Assembly (NCBI RefSeq): GCF_017876575.1
Contig: NZ_JAGIOE010000001.1
Span: 1,612,001-1,676,000, forward strand
Reading direction: 5' to 3'
DNA length: 64,000 bases
Source: Paeniglutamicibacter psychrophenolicus
GTDB taxonomy: Bacteria; Actinomycetota; Actinomycetes; Actinomycetales; Micrococcaceae
A program made the position numbers and the translations under genes. Below, piece after piece: positions 8,234-15,863 of the stretch; the stretch's first letter is position 1; every line of letters starts with the position of its first letter. Under the pieces are notes generated by a model. The model was given only the letters and a program-made list of their open reading frames with translations, made no database searches and was not told the DNA's origin.

Positions 8234-9865
8234 TTAGGAGGCCGGGGATTGGGCCAATGCCTCGCGCAGCTTGAAGTGCTGGAGCTTGCCGCTGGGGTTG
8301 CGGGGCAGCTCATCGACGAAGCGGACCTCGCGCGGGTACTTGTACGGTGCGATGACGGTCTTGACGAAGTCCTGGAGTTCCTTGGCCTTCTCGGGCGAAC
8401 CGGTGACCCCGTCGACCAGCACCACGAAGGCGCAGACCACCGAGCCGCGGTGTTCGTCGGGCCGTGCGACGACGGCGGTTTCCATCACGTCTGGGTGCTG
8501 GATGATGGCTTCCTCGACCTCGGGCCCGCCGATGTTGTAGCCGGAGGAAATGATCATGTTGTCGCTGCGTGCCTGGTAGGTGAAGTAGCCGTCGGCGTCG
8601 CGCACGAAGGTGTCCCCGGTGACGTTCCAGCCGTTGGAAACGTAGGCGTGCTGGCGCTCGTCATCGAGGTACCGGCAGCCCGTGGGGCCGATGACCGCGA
8701 GGCGCCCGACCTCGTCCGGCCCGAGTTCGTTGCCGTCAAGGTCAAGAATCGTTGCGCGGTAGCCGGGGACCGCCGTCCCGGTGGTGCCGGGGCGGATGTC
8801 CGCCCCGGCGGCGGAGATGAACACGTGCAGCAGCTCGGTCGAACCGATCCCGTCGATCAGCTCCAGACCGGTGGCGTCCTTGACAGCCTCCCAGGTGGCC
8901 GCCGGAAGGTGTTCGCCGGCCGAGACGGCGATGCGCAGCGGGCGCAGCAACTCGGCCTTGCCCTCCTTGAGGATGGCGCGGTAGGCGGTGGGTGCCGTGA
9001 AGAGGATCGTGGCACCGGCGTCGTGGGAGAACTGCGCCAGCTCCACCGGGGTGGTGCGCTCGGTGAGCAGGGTGCTGGCGCCGAAGCGCAGCGGGAAGAC
9101 GACCAGCCCGCCCAGGCCAAAGGTGAAGGCCAGGGGAGGAGAGCCTGCGAATACGTCGTCGGGCGTCGGGGCCAGGATGTGCCGGGCGAAGGTGTCCGCG
9201 TTGGCCAGGATGTCGCGGTGGAAGTGCATGGTGATCTTCGGGACCCCGGTGGTCCCGGAGGTCGGGCCCAGCAGGGCCACGTCGTCGGCCGCGGTGTCGA
9301 CGTTGGCGAACTCGCCGGACCTGGAGCCGGAGAGCGCCACCAGATCCGCCGGGTCCTGGGATCCGACTGCCACGACGGGGTAGGAGGAACCCGCGGCGTC
9401 GCGGGCGTCATCCAGGAAGCGGTGGTCGCACAGCATCAGGGCGGGTTTGGTCAGCTGGGCCAGCTTGGCGATTTCCGGGGCGCGCAGGGCAGGCATGGTG
9501 GTGACCACCACGGCGCCGGCCTTCAGAACCCCGAGCCAGCATGCCACGAGCCAGGCATTGTTGGGGGCCCGGAGCATGACCCGGTTTCCGGGGACGATCC
9601 CGAAGTCCTCGACCAGCACCTGGGCGACCTGGTTGGAACGGGTGAGCAGCTCCCCGTAGCTTTGCACGGTTCCGTCGGGAGCCAGCAGTGCCGGGGATTC
9701 GGCCCCGAACTTTGCCACGGCGTCGTCGATCAGCACCGTCGCGGCGTTGAGCCTTTCGGGGTATTGCAGCTCGGGCAGCGTGAACTCCAGGGTTGGCCAC
9801 AGCTCGTGTGGCGGCAGGTGGTCGCGCGTGAAGGTGTCTTGATGGGACGAAAGCGATAATTCCAT
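8234..9865 (-). CDS. Aromatic acid--CoA ligase, likely 2-aminobenzoate (anthranilate)-CoA ligase
   Basis: A 543-residue AMP-forming ligase of the benzoate/2-aminobenzoate-CoA ligase group. The adenylation signature is GPTSGTTGVPKITMHFHRDI near residues 190-210, followed by SAGEHLPAATW, the A5 motif GIGSTE, NVTGDTF, and the C-terminal SDNMIISSGYNIGGPEVE hinge and RNPSGKLQHFKLRE lysine region. The order and wording of these motifs are those of benzoate-type ligases rather than fatty-acyl ligases. It would activate anthranilate to the CoA thioester used by the downstream oxygenase. ATG 9865 is favoured; upstream in-frame sequence overlaps the thioesterase gene and lacks a ribosome site. It is fourth in the five-gene operon, 59 bp after the thioesterase. 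Confidence 0.87.
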   Translation of the reverse strand: MELSLSSHQDTFTRDHLPPHELWPTLEFTLPELQYPERLNAATVLIDDAVAKFGAESPALLAPDGTVQSYGELLTRSNQVAQVLVEDFGIVPGNRVMLRAPNNAWLVACWLGVLKAGAVVVTTMPALRAPEIAKLAQLTKPALMLCDHRFLDDARDAAGSSYPVVAVGSQDPADLVALSGSRSGEFANVDTAADDVALLGPTSGTTGVPKITMHFHRDILANADTFARHILAPTPDDVFAGSPPLAFTFGLGGLVVFPLRFGASTLLTERTTPVELAQFSHDAGATILFTAPTAYRAILKEGKAELLRPLRIAVSAGEHLPAATWEAVKDATGLELIDGIGSTELLHVFISAAGADIRPGTTGTAVPGYRATILDLDGNELGPDEVGRLAVIGPTGCRYLDDERQHAYVSNGWNVTGDTFVRDADGYFTYQARSDNMIISSGYNIGGPEVEEAIIQHPDVMETAVVARPDEHRGSVVCAFVVLVDGVTGSPEKAKELQDFVKTVIAPYKYPREVRFVDELPRNPSGKLQHFKLREALAQSPAS

Positions 9866-9924
9866 GAACTTGCCGTCTCTTTCCAGGAGTCGATTTTCAA
9901 GATTGCAATGGTGCTTGTGGTGCC

Positions 9925-10791
9925 TTAGCGCGGTCCGCGGATCATGCCCTCCTGGGCAACGGTGGCCAGCAGCCGGCCATCCCGGGTGTAGAAGCGGCCG
10001 ATGGCCAGGCCGCGGTTGTTTTGGCTGGAGATGGCTTCCTGGACGTAGAGCACCCAGTCGTCCACGCGCCCGCTGCGGTGGAACCACATGGAGTGGTCAA
10101 GGCTTGCGGTGACGAGCCCTTCGGTGCTCCAGGACAGGTTCTGGGTCCGCAACAGCGGTTCCAGGATGGTGTAGTCGCACACGTAGGCCAGGGCCGCGCG
10201 CTGGGTGATCTGGTCATCGGGAAGTTCGGTGAACGCCTTGACCCAGACCGCTTGGTGGGCCGAGGGCCTGCCGTCTACCTCGAGGTACAGGGCCCCGGGA
10301 ACGTGGCGCATGTCGAAAGACCGGCCGGTGGACCAGTACTCGGCGGCAGGGCCCTCGGCCGAGGCGAGGACGCTGGCCGCGCTGGCCAGGGTTTCGGGAT
10401 CCAGATCCAGGAATTCGGCCGGTGCCGTGGAGGACTGTTCGGGACCGGTTTCGGGTACGTGGAAGGAGCCCAGGGCGGTGTAGACGGCCTTGCCGTTCTG
10501 GAAGCCGCGGACCTGGCGGGTGGAGTAGCCGCGGCCATCGCGCATCAGCTCGACCTCGTAGCGGACCGGCACGTGCATGTCCACGGGGCGCAGGAAGTAG
10601 GAATGCATGGAATGCAGTTCCCGGTCCCCGTCGACCGAGCGCATCATGGCCGAGGCGCCCTGGGCCACCATGTCCCCGCCGTAGGCCTTGGGCCACGGAA
10701 CGTACTGGGGGATGGCGGTGAAAGCCGTGTCAAAGACCTCGGCTTCGCAAGCGGTCAAGTCAATGGCATCAAGGAAAATTTGTGAGCTCAT
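9925..10791 (-). CDS. TesB-type acyl-CoA thioesterase II
   Basis: A 288-residue double-hotdog thioesterase. YGGDMVAQGASAMMRSV near residue 37 and LHSMHSYFLRPVDMHVPV are typical of the first hotdog. In the second, LDHSMWFHRSGRVDDWVLY contains the conserved aspartate/serine region, and RGLAIGRFYTRDGRLLATVAQEG is the TesB C-terminal signature. It hydrolyses acyl-CoA to free acid and CoA. Its start codon overlaps the cupin stop (ATGA), so the two are translationally coupled. Inside an anthraniloyl-CoA operon the natural reading is release of the hydroxylated aromatic acid from CoA before ring cleavage; that role is inference. Confidence 0.85.
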   Translation of the reverse strand: MSSQIFLDAIDLTACEAEVFDTAFTAIPQYVPWPKAYGGDMVAQGASAMMRSVDGDRELHSMHSYFLRPVDMHVPVRYEVELMRDGRGYSTRQVRGFQNGKAVYTALGSFHVPETGPEQSSTAPAEFLDLDPETLASAASVLASAEGPAAEYWSTGRSFDMRHVPGALYLEVDGRPSAHQAVWVKAFTELPDDQITQRAALAYVCDYTILEPLLRTQNLSWSTEGLVTASLDHSMWFHRSGRVDDWVLYVQEAISSQNNRGLAIGRFYTRDGRLLATVAQEGMIRGPR

Positions 10792-11273
10792 GCCCGGCGG
10801 TATCCTTCCAGGGTTTCGTCGGCGACTTCTTCGAGGTTCACCACGATGTTTTCCGGGGTGCGGGCGGTGAGCCAGACGAGGTCCTCGGTGATCGACATGT
10901 TGGCCTCGACGTGCGGCATGAACGGAGGGACAAAGACCCAGTCGCCGGCGGTCATGTCCAGGAACTGCTCGTAGTTCTCGCCGAAGTAGATCCGGCCGTG
11001 GCCGCGCAGCACGTAGCCGCCGGTCTCCGCTTCGCCGTGGTGGTGGGGGAGGGACCGGTATCCGGGGGTGTTGGAGACCTGGCCGAACCAGAGCTTCGTG
11101 GCCGGTGTGTGCTGGATGCTGACCCCGGAGACGCGGATGCAGTCCCCGGATTGCGCGGTGTTGGTGTCTTCTTCGCCCTTGCGGGTGACCACGGGCACGA
11201 CGACTCCGTCGGAGTTGGCGTAGACGGTGTTCTCACCCTCGGTGCGGTAGATGGTGGGGGTCGGGTTGTTCAT
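10788..11273 (-). CDS. Single-domain cupin protein, candidate ring-cleavage dioxygenase
   Basis: A 161-residue cupin. Motif 1 reads LPHHHGEAETGGYVLRGHG (three consecutive histidines, then Glu), and motif 2 is GDWVFVPPFMPHVEAN with the fourth ligand histidine, so a mononuclear metal site looks complete. I chose ATG 11273 because AAGGAG lies 8 nt upstream; a longer frame from 11324 has no ribosome site. Gentisate dioxygenases are bicupins of about 350 residues, so this is not a standard one. It lies between the FAH hydrolase and the thioesterase, which suggests that it cleaves the ring of the hydroxylated aminobenzoate or binds an intermediate. The fold is certain, the catalytic role is inferred. 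Confidence 0.75.
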   Translation of the reverse strand: MNNPTPTIYRTEGENTVYANSDGVVVPVVTRKGEEDTNTAQSGDCIRVSGVSIQHTPATKLWFGQVSNTPGYRSLPHHHGEAETGGYVLRGHGRIYFGENYEQFLDMTAGDWVFVPPFMPHVEANMSITEDLVWLTARTPENIVVNLEEVADETLEGYRRA

Positions 11274-11329
11274 GGGCTTGGCTCCTTGGTCTGTGGCTGG
11301 ATGCATGGATGAGGTGGTTGTCATGTTGT

Positions 11330-12181
11330 CTAGAGTGAAGCGTTGATTCGCAGGCTGATGCGGTTGGACAGGGTTCCGATTCCGGGGATCTCGGTGACAA
11401 GCTCGTCCCCGTCCTTCAGGAAGCGCGGCGGGACCATGCCCATGCCGACCCCGCCGGGGGTTCCGGTGAGAACGACGTCGCCGGGGCGCAGCACGGTGAA
11501 GGTGGAGATGTAGGACAGGAGTTTGGCGGCGGAGAAGACCAGGGTCTTGGTGTTGCCGCGCTGGACCTCTTCGCCGTTGAGGGTGCAGATGACCTCGAGG
11601 CCGGCCTCCGGGTCCAGCGCGTCGGCGGTGACCAACACGGGGCCCAGTGGCGTTGTGCGGTCAAAGGCCTTGCCCTGGAACCACTGCAGTGTGCGGCGCT
11701 GCCAGTCGCGCATGGAAATGTCGTTGGCCACGGTGTAACCGGCGATGGCGGCTGCCGCCTCGTCCTCGGAGGCGTCCTTCAGGGTGGATCCGACAACCAC
11801 GGCCAGCTCGGCCTCCCAGTCCAGGTCCACCGATTCGTCGGCGACGATCGGGGCATCGGGGTCGGTGAGGGTGTCGGCGAACTTTGCAAAGAGCGTGGGG
11901 AATGAGGGGAGCTCGCGTCCCATTTCCAGGATGTGCTCCGAATAGTTCAGGCCGCAGCAAATGACCTTCGCCGGGCTCGGCACCGGGTTCAACAGCTCGA
12001 CCTCGGATGCGGGCAGGACATCGGGACCACAGTGGCCGGAAGAAGCTTCCTTGAGGATCGCCTTCCACCCGGGAAGGGCAAGCAACTCGCTGAGATTGCG
12101 TGCGGGCAGCGGCTGGTATCCGCCTGCCACCACCAATGCGGCGGTGGTGCGCCCACCATGTCGAACCGTTGCGAGTTTCAT
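11330..12181 (-). CDS. Fumarylacetoacetate hydrolase-family protein
   Basis: A 283-residue FAH-family enzyme. The N-terminal lid is followed by VICCGLNYSEHILEMGRELP and the metal-binding acidic residues in DLDWEAELAVVVG and GYTVANDISMRDWQ. TGTPGGVGMG is the conserved C-terminal substrate loop. The family cleaves C-C bonds in acylpyruvates such as fumarylpyruvate, maleylpyruvate or fumarylacetoacetate. ATG 12181 has GAAGGAG 8 nt upstream; a longer frame to 12301 would run through the promoter region. It is the first gene of the anthranilate operon, and its place suggests hydrolysis of the ring-cleaved keto acid to pyruvate and a C4 acid. Confidence 0.88.
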   Translation of the reverse strand: MKLATVRHGGRTTAALVVAGGYQPLPARNLSELLALPGWKAILKEASSGHCGPDVLPASEVELLNPVPSPAKVICCGLNYSEHILEMGRELPSFPTLFAKFADTLTDPDAPIVADESVDLDWEAELAVVVGSTLKDASEDEAAAAIAGYTVANDISMRDWQRRTLQWFQGKAFDRTTPLGPVLVTADALDPEAGLEVICTLNGEEVQRGNTKTLVFSAAKLLSYISTFTVLRPGDVVLTGTPGGVGMGMVPPRFLKDGDELVTEIPGIGTLSNRISLRINASL

Positions 12182-12226
12182 TCCTTGGGCTCCTTCGCCA
12201 TTCATCAAATCTACTGTGTCGACTTT

Positions 12227-12256
12227 TTGACTGCCGTCACGTATCCTCAATGTAAC
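12227..12256. promoter_or_regulatory. Divergent promoter region with a PaaX-type operator between the anthranilate operon and ridA
   Basis: TGACTGCCGTCA at 12228-12239 matches TGACGNNCGTCA at 9 of the 10 defined positions. Rightwards, TTGACT (12227-12232), 18 nt and TGTAAC (12251-12256) could serve ridA, with the operator on the -35. Leftwards, TACATT on the minus strand (12254-12249) would give a start near 12242, putting the operator at about +4 to +15. I recall that position for MeqR2 on its lower-pathway promoter. Promoter elements are predicted by eye. Confidence 0.6.
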
Positions 12257-12322
12257 ACGCATCACTAACCTGCGCCAGAGCGGAAGCCGCTCAACCGCCA
12301 CAAGAACCCACAGGAGAGCACG

Positions 12323-12742
12323 ATGACCGAAACCACCCTCATTCAGAACCTCACCATCAACCCCGATTCATTGGGCAAGCCCTCCGGATTTGCCCACGGC
12401 GTGCTCGCCGGCAAGACCGTGTACCTGGGTGGCCAGACGGCCCTGGACAAGGACATGAAGATCGTCCCGGGCAACATCGTGGACCAGTTCAAGCAGGCGT
12501 TCTCCAACGTCCTGGCAACACTCGTCGAGGCCGGCGGACAGCCCGAGGACCTGGTGTCGGTGACCATCTACCTCACCGATGTCGATGACTACCTGGCCAA
12601 CGGCCGCGAGATCGGCCGGCTCTGGCGCGAAATGGCAGGCAGCAAGTACCCGGCGCTCGCCGGCATCGGTGTCAGCCGCCTGTGGCAGCCGGAGGCACTC
12701 ATTGAGATCCAGGGCGTTGCGGTGATCCAGGACCGCGCCTAG
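12323..12742 (+). CDS. ridA: RidA-family enamine/imine deaminase
   Basis: A 139-residue RidA (YjgF/YER057c/UK114) protein. FAHGVLAGKTVYLGGQTALD is the N-terminal signature, and GVSRLWQPEALIEIQGVAV holds the arginine equivalent to the catalytic Arg of active deaminases. The family hydrolyses reactive enamines and imines to ketones and ammonia, usually as a trimer in the cytoplasm. CAGGAG lies 8 nt before the ATG. It is divergent from the anthranilate operon and shares its operator region, so a pathway-specific job is likely: removing the amino group from an enamine formed when an aminophenol ring is opened. It is unlikely to be only the housekeeping copy. Confidence 0.88.
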   Translation: MTETTLIQNLTINPDSLGKPSGFAHGVLAGKTVYLGGQTALDKDMKIVPGNIVDQFKQAFSNVLATLVEAGGQPEDLVSVTIYLTDVDDYLANGREIGRLWREMAGSKYPALAGIGVSRLWQPEALIEIQGVAVIQDRA

Positions 12743-12773
12743 ATAATCGGGCAGGCAAGAAGAGCAGATAGCC

Positions 12774-12837
12774 AAGGAAGCCGTGCTGCGCAACCATTTC
12801 CCCGCAAGGGGACGGTTGCACGGCACGGCTTCCTTTT
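12774..12837. terminator. Bidirectional terminator between ridA and the PaaX gene
   Basis: AAGGAAGCCGTGC (12774-12786) pairs with GCACGGCTTCCTT (12823-12835), and an inner CGCAACC/GGTTGC stem extends it. It is followed by TTTT on the plus strand. It lies between the convergent ridA and paaX-like genes. Confidence 0.75.
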
Positions 12838-12852
12838 GATGTGGGGGAGCAA

Positions 12853-13734
12853 CTAAGCGGTGACCGCGTGGTCGGCAATGGCGCGGTCGGCATGGCGCTG
12901 AGCACGTGGGGCCAGCAGGGTGTGGAGCTGCTGGAAGAGGTGCTCGGCCTCCAGGGCGTTCCAATTATCGGGCAGGAACTCGGTGGGTAGTCCCGGGTCG
13001 AGGTAGGGCAGGCGCCGCCACTGGGTGACCAGGACCAGGTAGTCGCCGAAGGCCCTGGCGTCGGAATCGGGATCGGCGTCGAACCCGTCGCGCTGGACCC
13101 ATGACTCCAGCAGCTCCCGGTTGTGCTCGAGGAAGTCCGAGTAAAGGGAATCCAGTGCCGGCAGGTCCCACCAGGATCCGATGTTCTTGTGCAGGTCGGC
13201 CCCGCCGACATGGTCGGCCATGAAGAATTCGAGGTACTCGTTCAGCCCGCGGGTGTCGAAATAGGCCAGCACTGCGTCGCGGAGGTGGCCCGGAGCGATC
13301 CACAGTCCCGGGGTCACCGAGCCGAAGCCCATACGCACCAGCGAGGAACGGATCTTGTGACGGATGTTGCGCTGGGACTCGGGGACCGTGAAGGTCGCCA
13401 GCAACCATTGATCGCCCTTCTTGGCCCGCCTGGGGTGGAAGATGCGTTCGTCGCCCTCGATGAACGTGGCGATGACCGAAGACGCCAAGGCATACCCGTT
13501 GCGGCCGTTGACCTGCACGCTGTCGATGACACCTCGCTTCTTCAGGCGGGAGATCGAGGACCTGGTACCAGTGGATTCGACCCCGATATCACGCATCAGG
13601 TCAATGATGGTGGCCACGGCCAAGGCACCGCCATGTTGGCGTGCGTACAGACCGAACAAAGAGACGATGAGCTGGTGGTGCCGAGGTACCGGGGTCTCAC
13701 TGGGGCCCTTGCGGTCACCTACGTGTGTGGTCAT
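12853..13734 (-). CDS. PaaX-family transcriptional repressor (MeqR2-like)
   Basis: A 293-residue PaaX-type regulator. The N-terminal winged helix covers LIVSLFGLYARQ through TRSSISRLKKRGVIDSV (about residues 22-75). The central PaaX domain includes ERIFHPRRAKKGDQWLLATF and MGFGSVTPGLWIAP, and the C-terminal domain ends with QWRRLPYLDPGLPTEFLP. PaaX proteins repress aromatic catabolic operons and are released by aryl-CoA ligands. The nearby palindromes match the site I recall for MeqR2, whose effector is anthraniloyl-CoA. I see no such palindrome in the 144 bp upstream of this gene, so autoregulation of the MeqR2 kind is not evident. Effector identity is inferred. Confidence 0.9.
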   Translation of the reverse strand: MTTHVGDRKGPSETPVPRHHQLIVSLFGLYARQHGGALAVATIIDLMRDIGVESTGTRSSISRLKKRGVIDSVQVNGRNGYALASSVIATFIEGDERIFHPRRAKKGDQWLLATFTVPESQRNIRHKIRSSLVRMGFGSVTPGLWIAPGHLRDAVLAYFDTRGLNEYLEFFMADHVGGADLHKNIGSWWDLPALDSLYSDFLEHNRELLESWVQRDGFDADPDSDARAFGDYLVLVTQWRRLPYLDPGLPTEFLPDNWNALEAEHLFQQLHTLLAPRAQRHADRAIADHAVTA

Positions 13735-13878
13735 GCGCTCACCTTATCGAATCACCCAAGGTAGCCTGTCCGAGGGGCCCGGTTTTCTTGTCGTGTCGTT
13801 CTCGTGACGCCGGAGACCACAACAGATGAGTCGCGCCCCGTTCGTCCCGCCACTCAATGAAAGAGGTCCCGGAGCTCC

Positions 13879-14895
13879 ATGCGCCCACAGGTCTTGATTT
13901 GTTCGTATCTCCAGGAAGAGCTGGTTGGCCGGCTGATCGATGCCACTCCCGAGGTCGAGGTCATTTACCGGCCCGAACTGTTGCCGGTCCCGCAATTCGA
14001 GGCTGACCACTGGGGCAAGCCTCGTGAACTCACCGAAGGACAGTTGGCCGAGTGGCAGAGGCACCTGGCCAATGCCACCATCATGTTCGACTTCGACTGG
14101 TGGCAACCGCGCGATTGGCAAGAACACAGCCCACGGCTCGAATGGATCCAGGCTTCGCAGGCCGGAGTCGGTGCCCGGGCAGCAGCGATGGGGCACACCG
14201 ACGACAAGGTTCGCATCACCACGGCTGCGGGCGTGCATGCCAAGCCCTTGGCGGAATTTGCCTTGGCCGGGCTGCTTTATTTCATCCGAGAACTTCCACG
14301 CCTCGAATCCCAGCGAAAGGCACACCGTTGGACAAACGGTGCGTCGAAGACCCTTCACGGACTTCGTGCCCTGATCATCGGGGCGGGCAGCATTGGTAGC
14401 GAAGTAGCCAAGACCTTGAGCTTCATGGGAGTCAGCTGCGACGGGACCACCCGAGCGGGCAGACTGCTGGACAAGCCATTTGAACGCTCCGTCGGCCTGC
14501 AGGAATGTCAGCTGGGGGAGTACGACATCGTGGTTCTTGCCTGCCCGCTGACAGAAGAAACCGCGGGGCTCATGGACAAACGGAGGCTGTCCGACATGAA
14601 GCAAGGGGCATTTCTCGTAAATCTGGCCCGCGGCCCGGTCATCGACCAGGAAGCCCTTCTCGATGTGCTCGCCACAGGGCACCTTGGCGGGGCCGTTCTT
14701 GACGTGGCAAATCCGGAACCACTGCCAGCCGGGCACCCCTTGTGGGACGCCCCGAACCTGATTCTCTCCCCTCATACCGCCGCAAACGTGGACGCGGAGA
14801 ATTCACGCCTGGTGGAACTCTTCACGAAAAACCTGCGCCGCTACCTGGACGGAGAGGCATTGTTCAATACCTATGACCCGTTGCAGGGGTATTAG
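13879..14895 (+). CDS. D-isomer-specific 2-hydroxyacid dehydrogenase
   Basis: A 338-residue NAD(P)-dependent dehydrogenase. The Rossmann motif GAGSIGSEVAKTL starts near residue 171. Catalytic residues are seen in NLARGPVID (Arg), VLDVANPEPLP (Glu) and LSPHTAANVD (His). It reduces a 2-oxo acid to the D-2-hydroxy acid, or the reverse. The start has GGAG a few bases upstream. It is divergent from the PaaX gene, so it could be linked to the aromatic pathway, but it shows no operator palindrome and may be independent. Confidence 0.85.
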   Translation: MRPQVLICSYLQEELVGRLIDATPEVEVIYRPELLPVPQFEADHWGKPRELTEGQLAEWQRHLANATIMFDFDWWQPRDWQEHSPRLEWIQASQAGVGARAAAMGHTDDKVRITTAAGVHAKPLAEFALAGLLYFIRELPRLESQRKAHRWTNGASKTLHGLRALIIGAGSIGSEVAKTLSFMGVSCDGTTRAGRLLDKPFERSVGLQECQLGEYDIVVLACPLTEETAGLMDKRRLSDMKQGAFLVNLARGPVIDQEALLDVLATGHLGGAVLDVANPEPLPAGHPLWDAPNLILSPHTAANVDAENSRLVELFTKNLRRYLDGEALFNTYDPLQGY

Positions 14896-14908
14896 TTCTG
14901 GCCAAGAT

Positions 14909-15620
14909 TTAGGCTCGGGGCGTTGCATGACGCAAGCGGCCGACACCCAGTGGCACGGTCGTGCGCAATTCTTCGAGTAGCCCGGCCTGAACGGCCAAGA
15001 CAGCGAGCTGGACACGGTTGCTGACGCCAAGTGGCTCCATGATTTTTTGCCAGTTGCGCCTTGACCGTGCCCTCACTGACATGGAGCAATGCGGCGATTT
15101 GGACGTTGGTGAGGCCTTCTGACAGTGCTTGAAGTATGCGTCGATCTCGAGGTCCGGTCTGACGCAATAGTTGCGATTTCAAGTCATACTTGCTCGTGGA
15201 GTGGGGCGGGAACTGGTCCGCATCCGTGGGCTTGGAGAAAATCATGTTTCCCGAGTGGATCATTCGAAGCGCGGAGCCCAGGTCTGTTGAAATCGAATTC
15301 TTGGCCAGGTAGCTACAGGCACCCGCCGAATGGGCCCTGGCCATGGTCTCGATATCGTGGGTCGCCGAAAGCATCACCACTTTCGTCTCAGGGGCCGCCG
15401 ACACGATCCGCCGGGTAGCTTCCACGCTGCACATGTTGCTGAGACTGCTTTCCATGAGAACCAAGTCGGGTCTCTTCTCGAGTGCCGCGTCAACTGCGTC
15501 GTTGCCGGTGCCGGTAACCTGTTCAAGTTGGACATCCGGGCTTGCAGCCAAAAGACTTTCCAGGCCAAGTCGAAGAAAGTAGTCACTATCTGCAAGATGG
15601 ACTCGTATTTGGGGCTACAT
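14909..15620 (-). pseudogene. Broken LuxR/NarL-type response regulator
   Basis: Two lesions are visible. The natural start ATG (15620-15618), with AGGAG 7 nt upstream, is followed at once by the amber codon TAG (15617-15615); the frame beyond reads PQIRVHLADSDYFLRLGLES, a normal receiver-domain start. A second lesion is a frameshift at a run of six T (15043-15048). Deleting one base restores AQLAKIMEPLGVSNRVQLAV, the end of the LuxR helix-turn-helix that begins LTNVQIAALLHVSEGTVKA. The receiver's phospho-acceptor position reads LVLMESSLS, Glu where Asp is expected. Together these indicate a decaying NarL-family regulator; sequencing error could explain the homopolymer change but not easily the codon-2 stop. 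Confidence 0.75.
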
Positions 15621-15863
15621 CAGGGATCTCCTATAGATTCTGCGAATGCCTCTGGAATAACTCAATAACTCACGAACAGAAACATCGACCAAAGCCCAAA
15701 AACTCTATTCCTCGATGTATTCTTTTCCATACTAGCTAGTTGGTCTAACCGGTTGGCGAGCCGAGACGGCCGAAAGCGTGCACATTACGGTAAACGGACG
15801 GAATCATAGACAAGCGGCCATTCCCTCGTGCTGGAGCAGCGATGGAAGCTGAGGCCTTGATGC

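Noticed and set aside
5737-12301. Salicylate (gentisyl-CoA) pathway as the main reading of the operon
   Set aside because: The fused oxygenase also resembles salicylyl-CoA 5-hydroxylase, and gentisate would suit the FAH enzyme. But no bicupin gentisate dioxygenase is present, RidA would have no role, and the operator matches a repressor known for anthraniloyl-CoA. Kept as the main alternative.
13735-13878. A TGACG half-site (near 13803) as a PaaX autoregulatory operator
   Set aside because: The second half reads CCGGA, not CGTCA, so the palindrome is missing.
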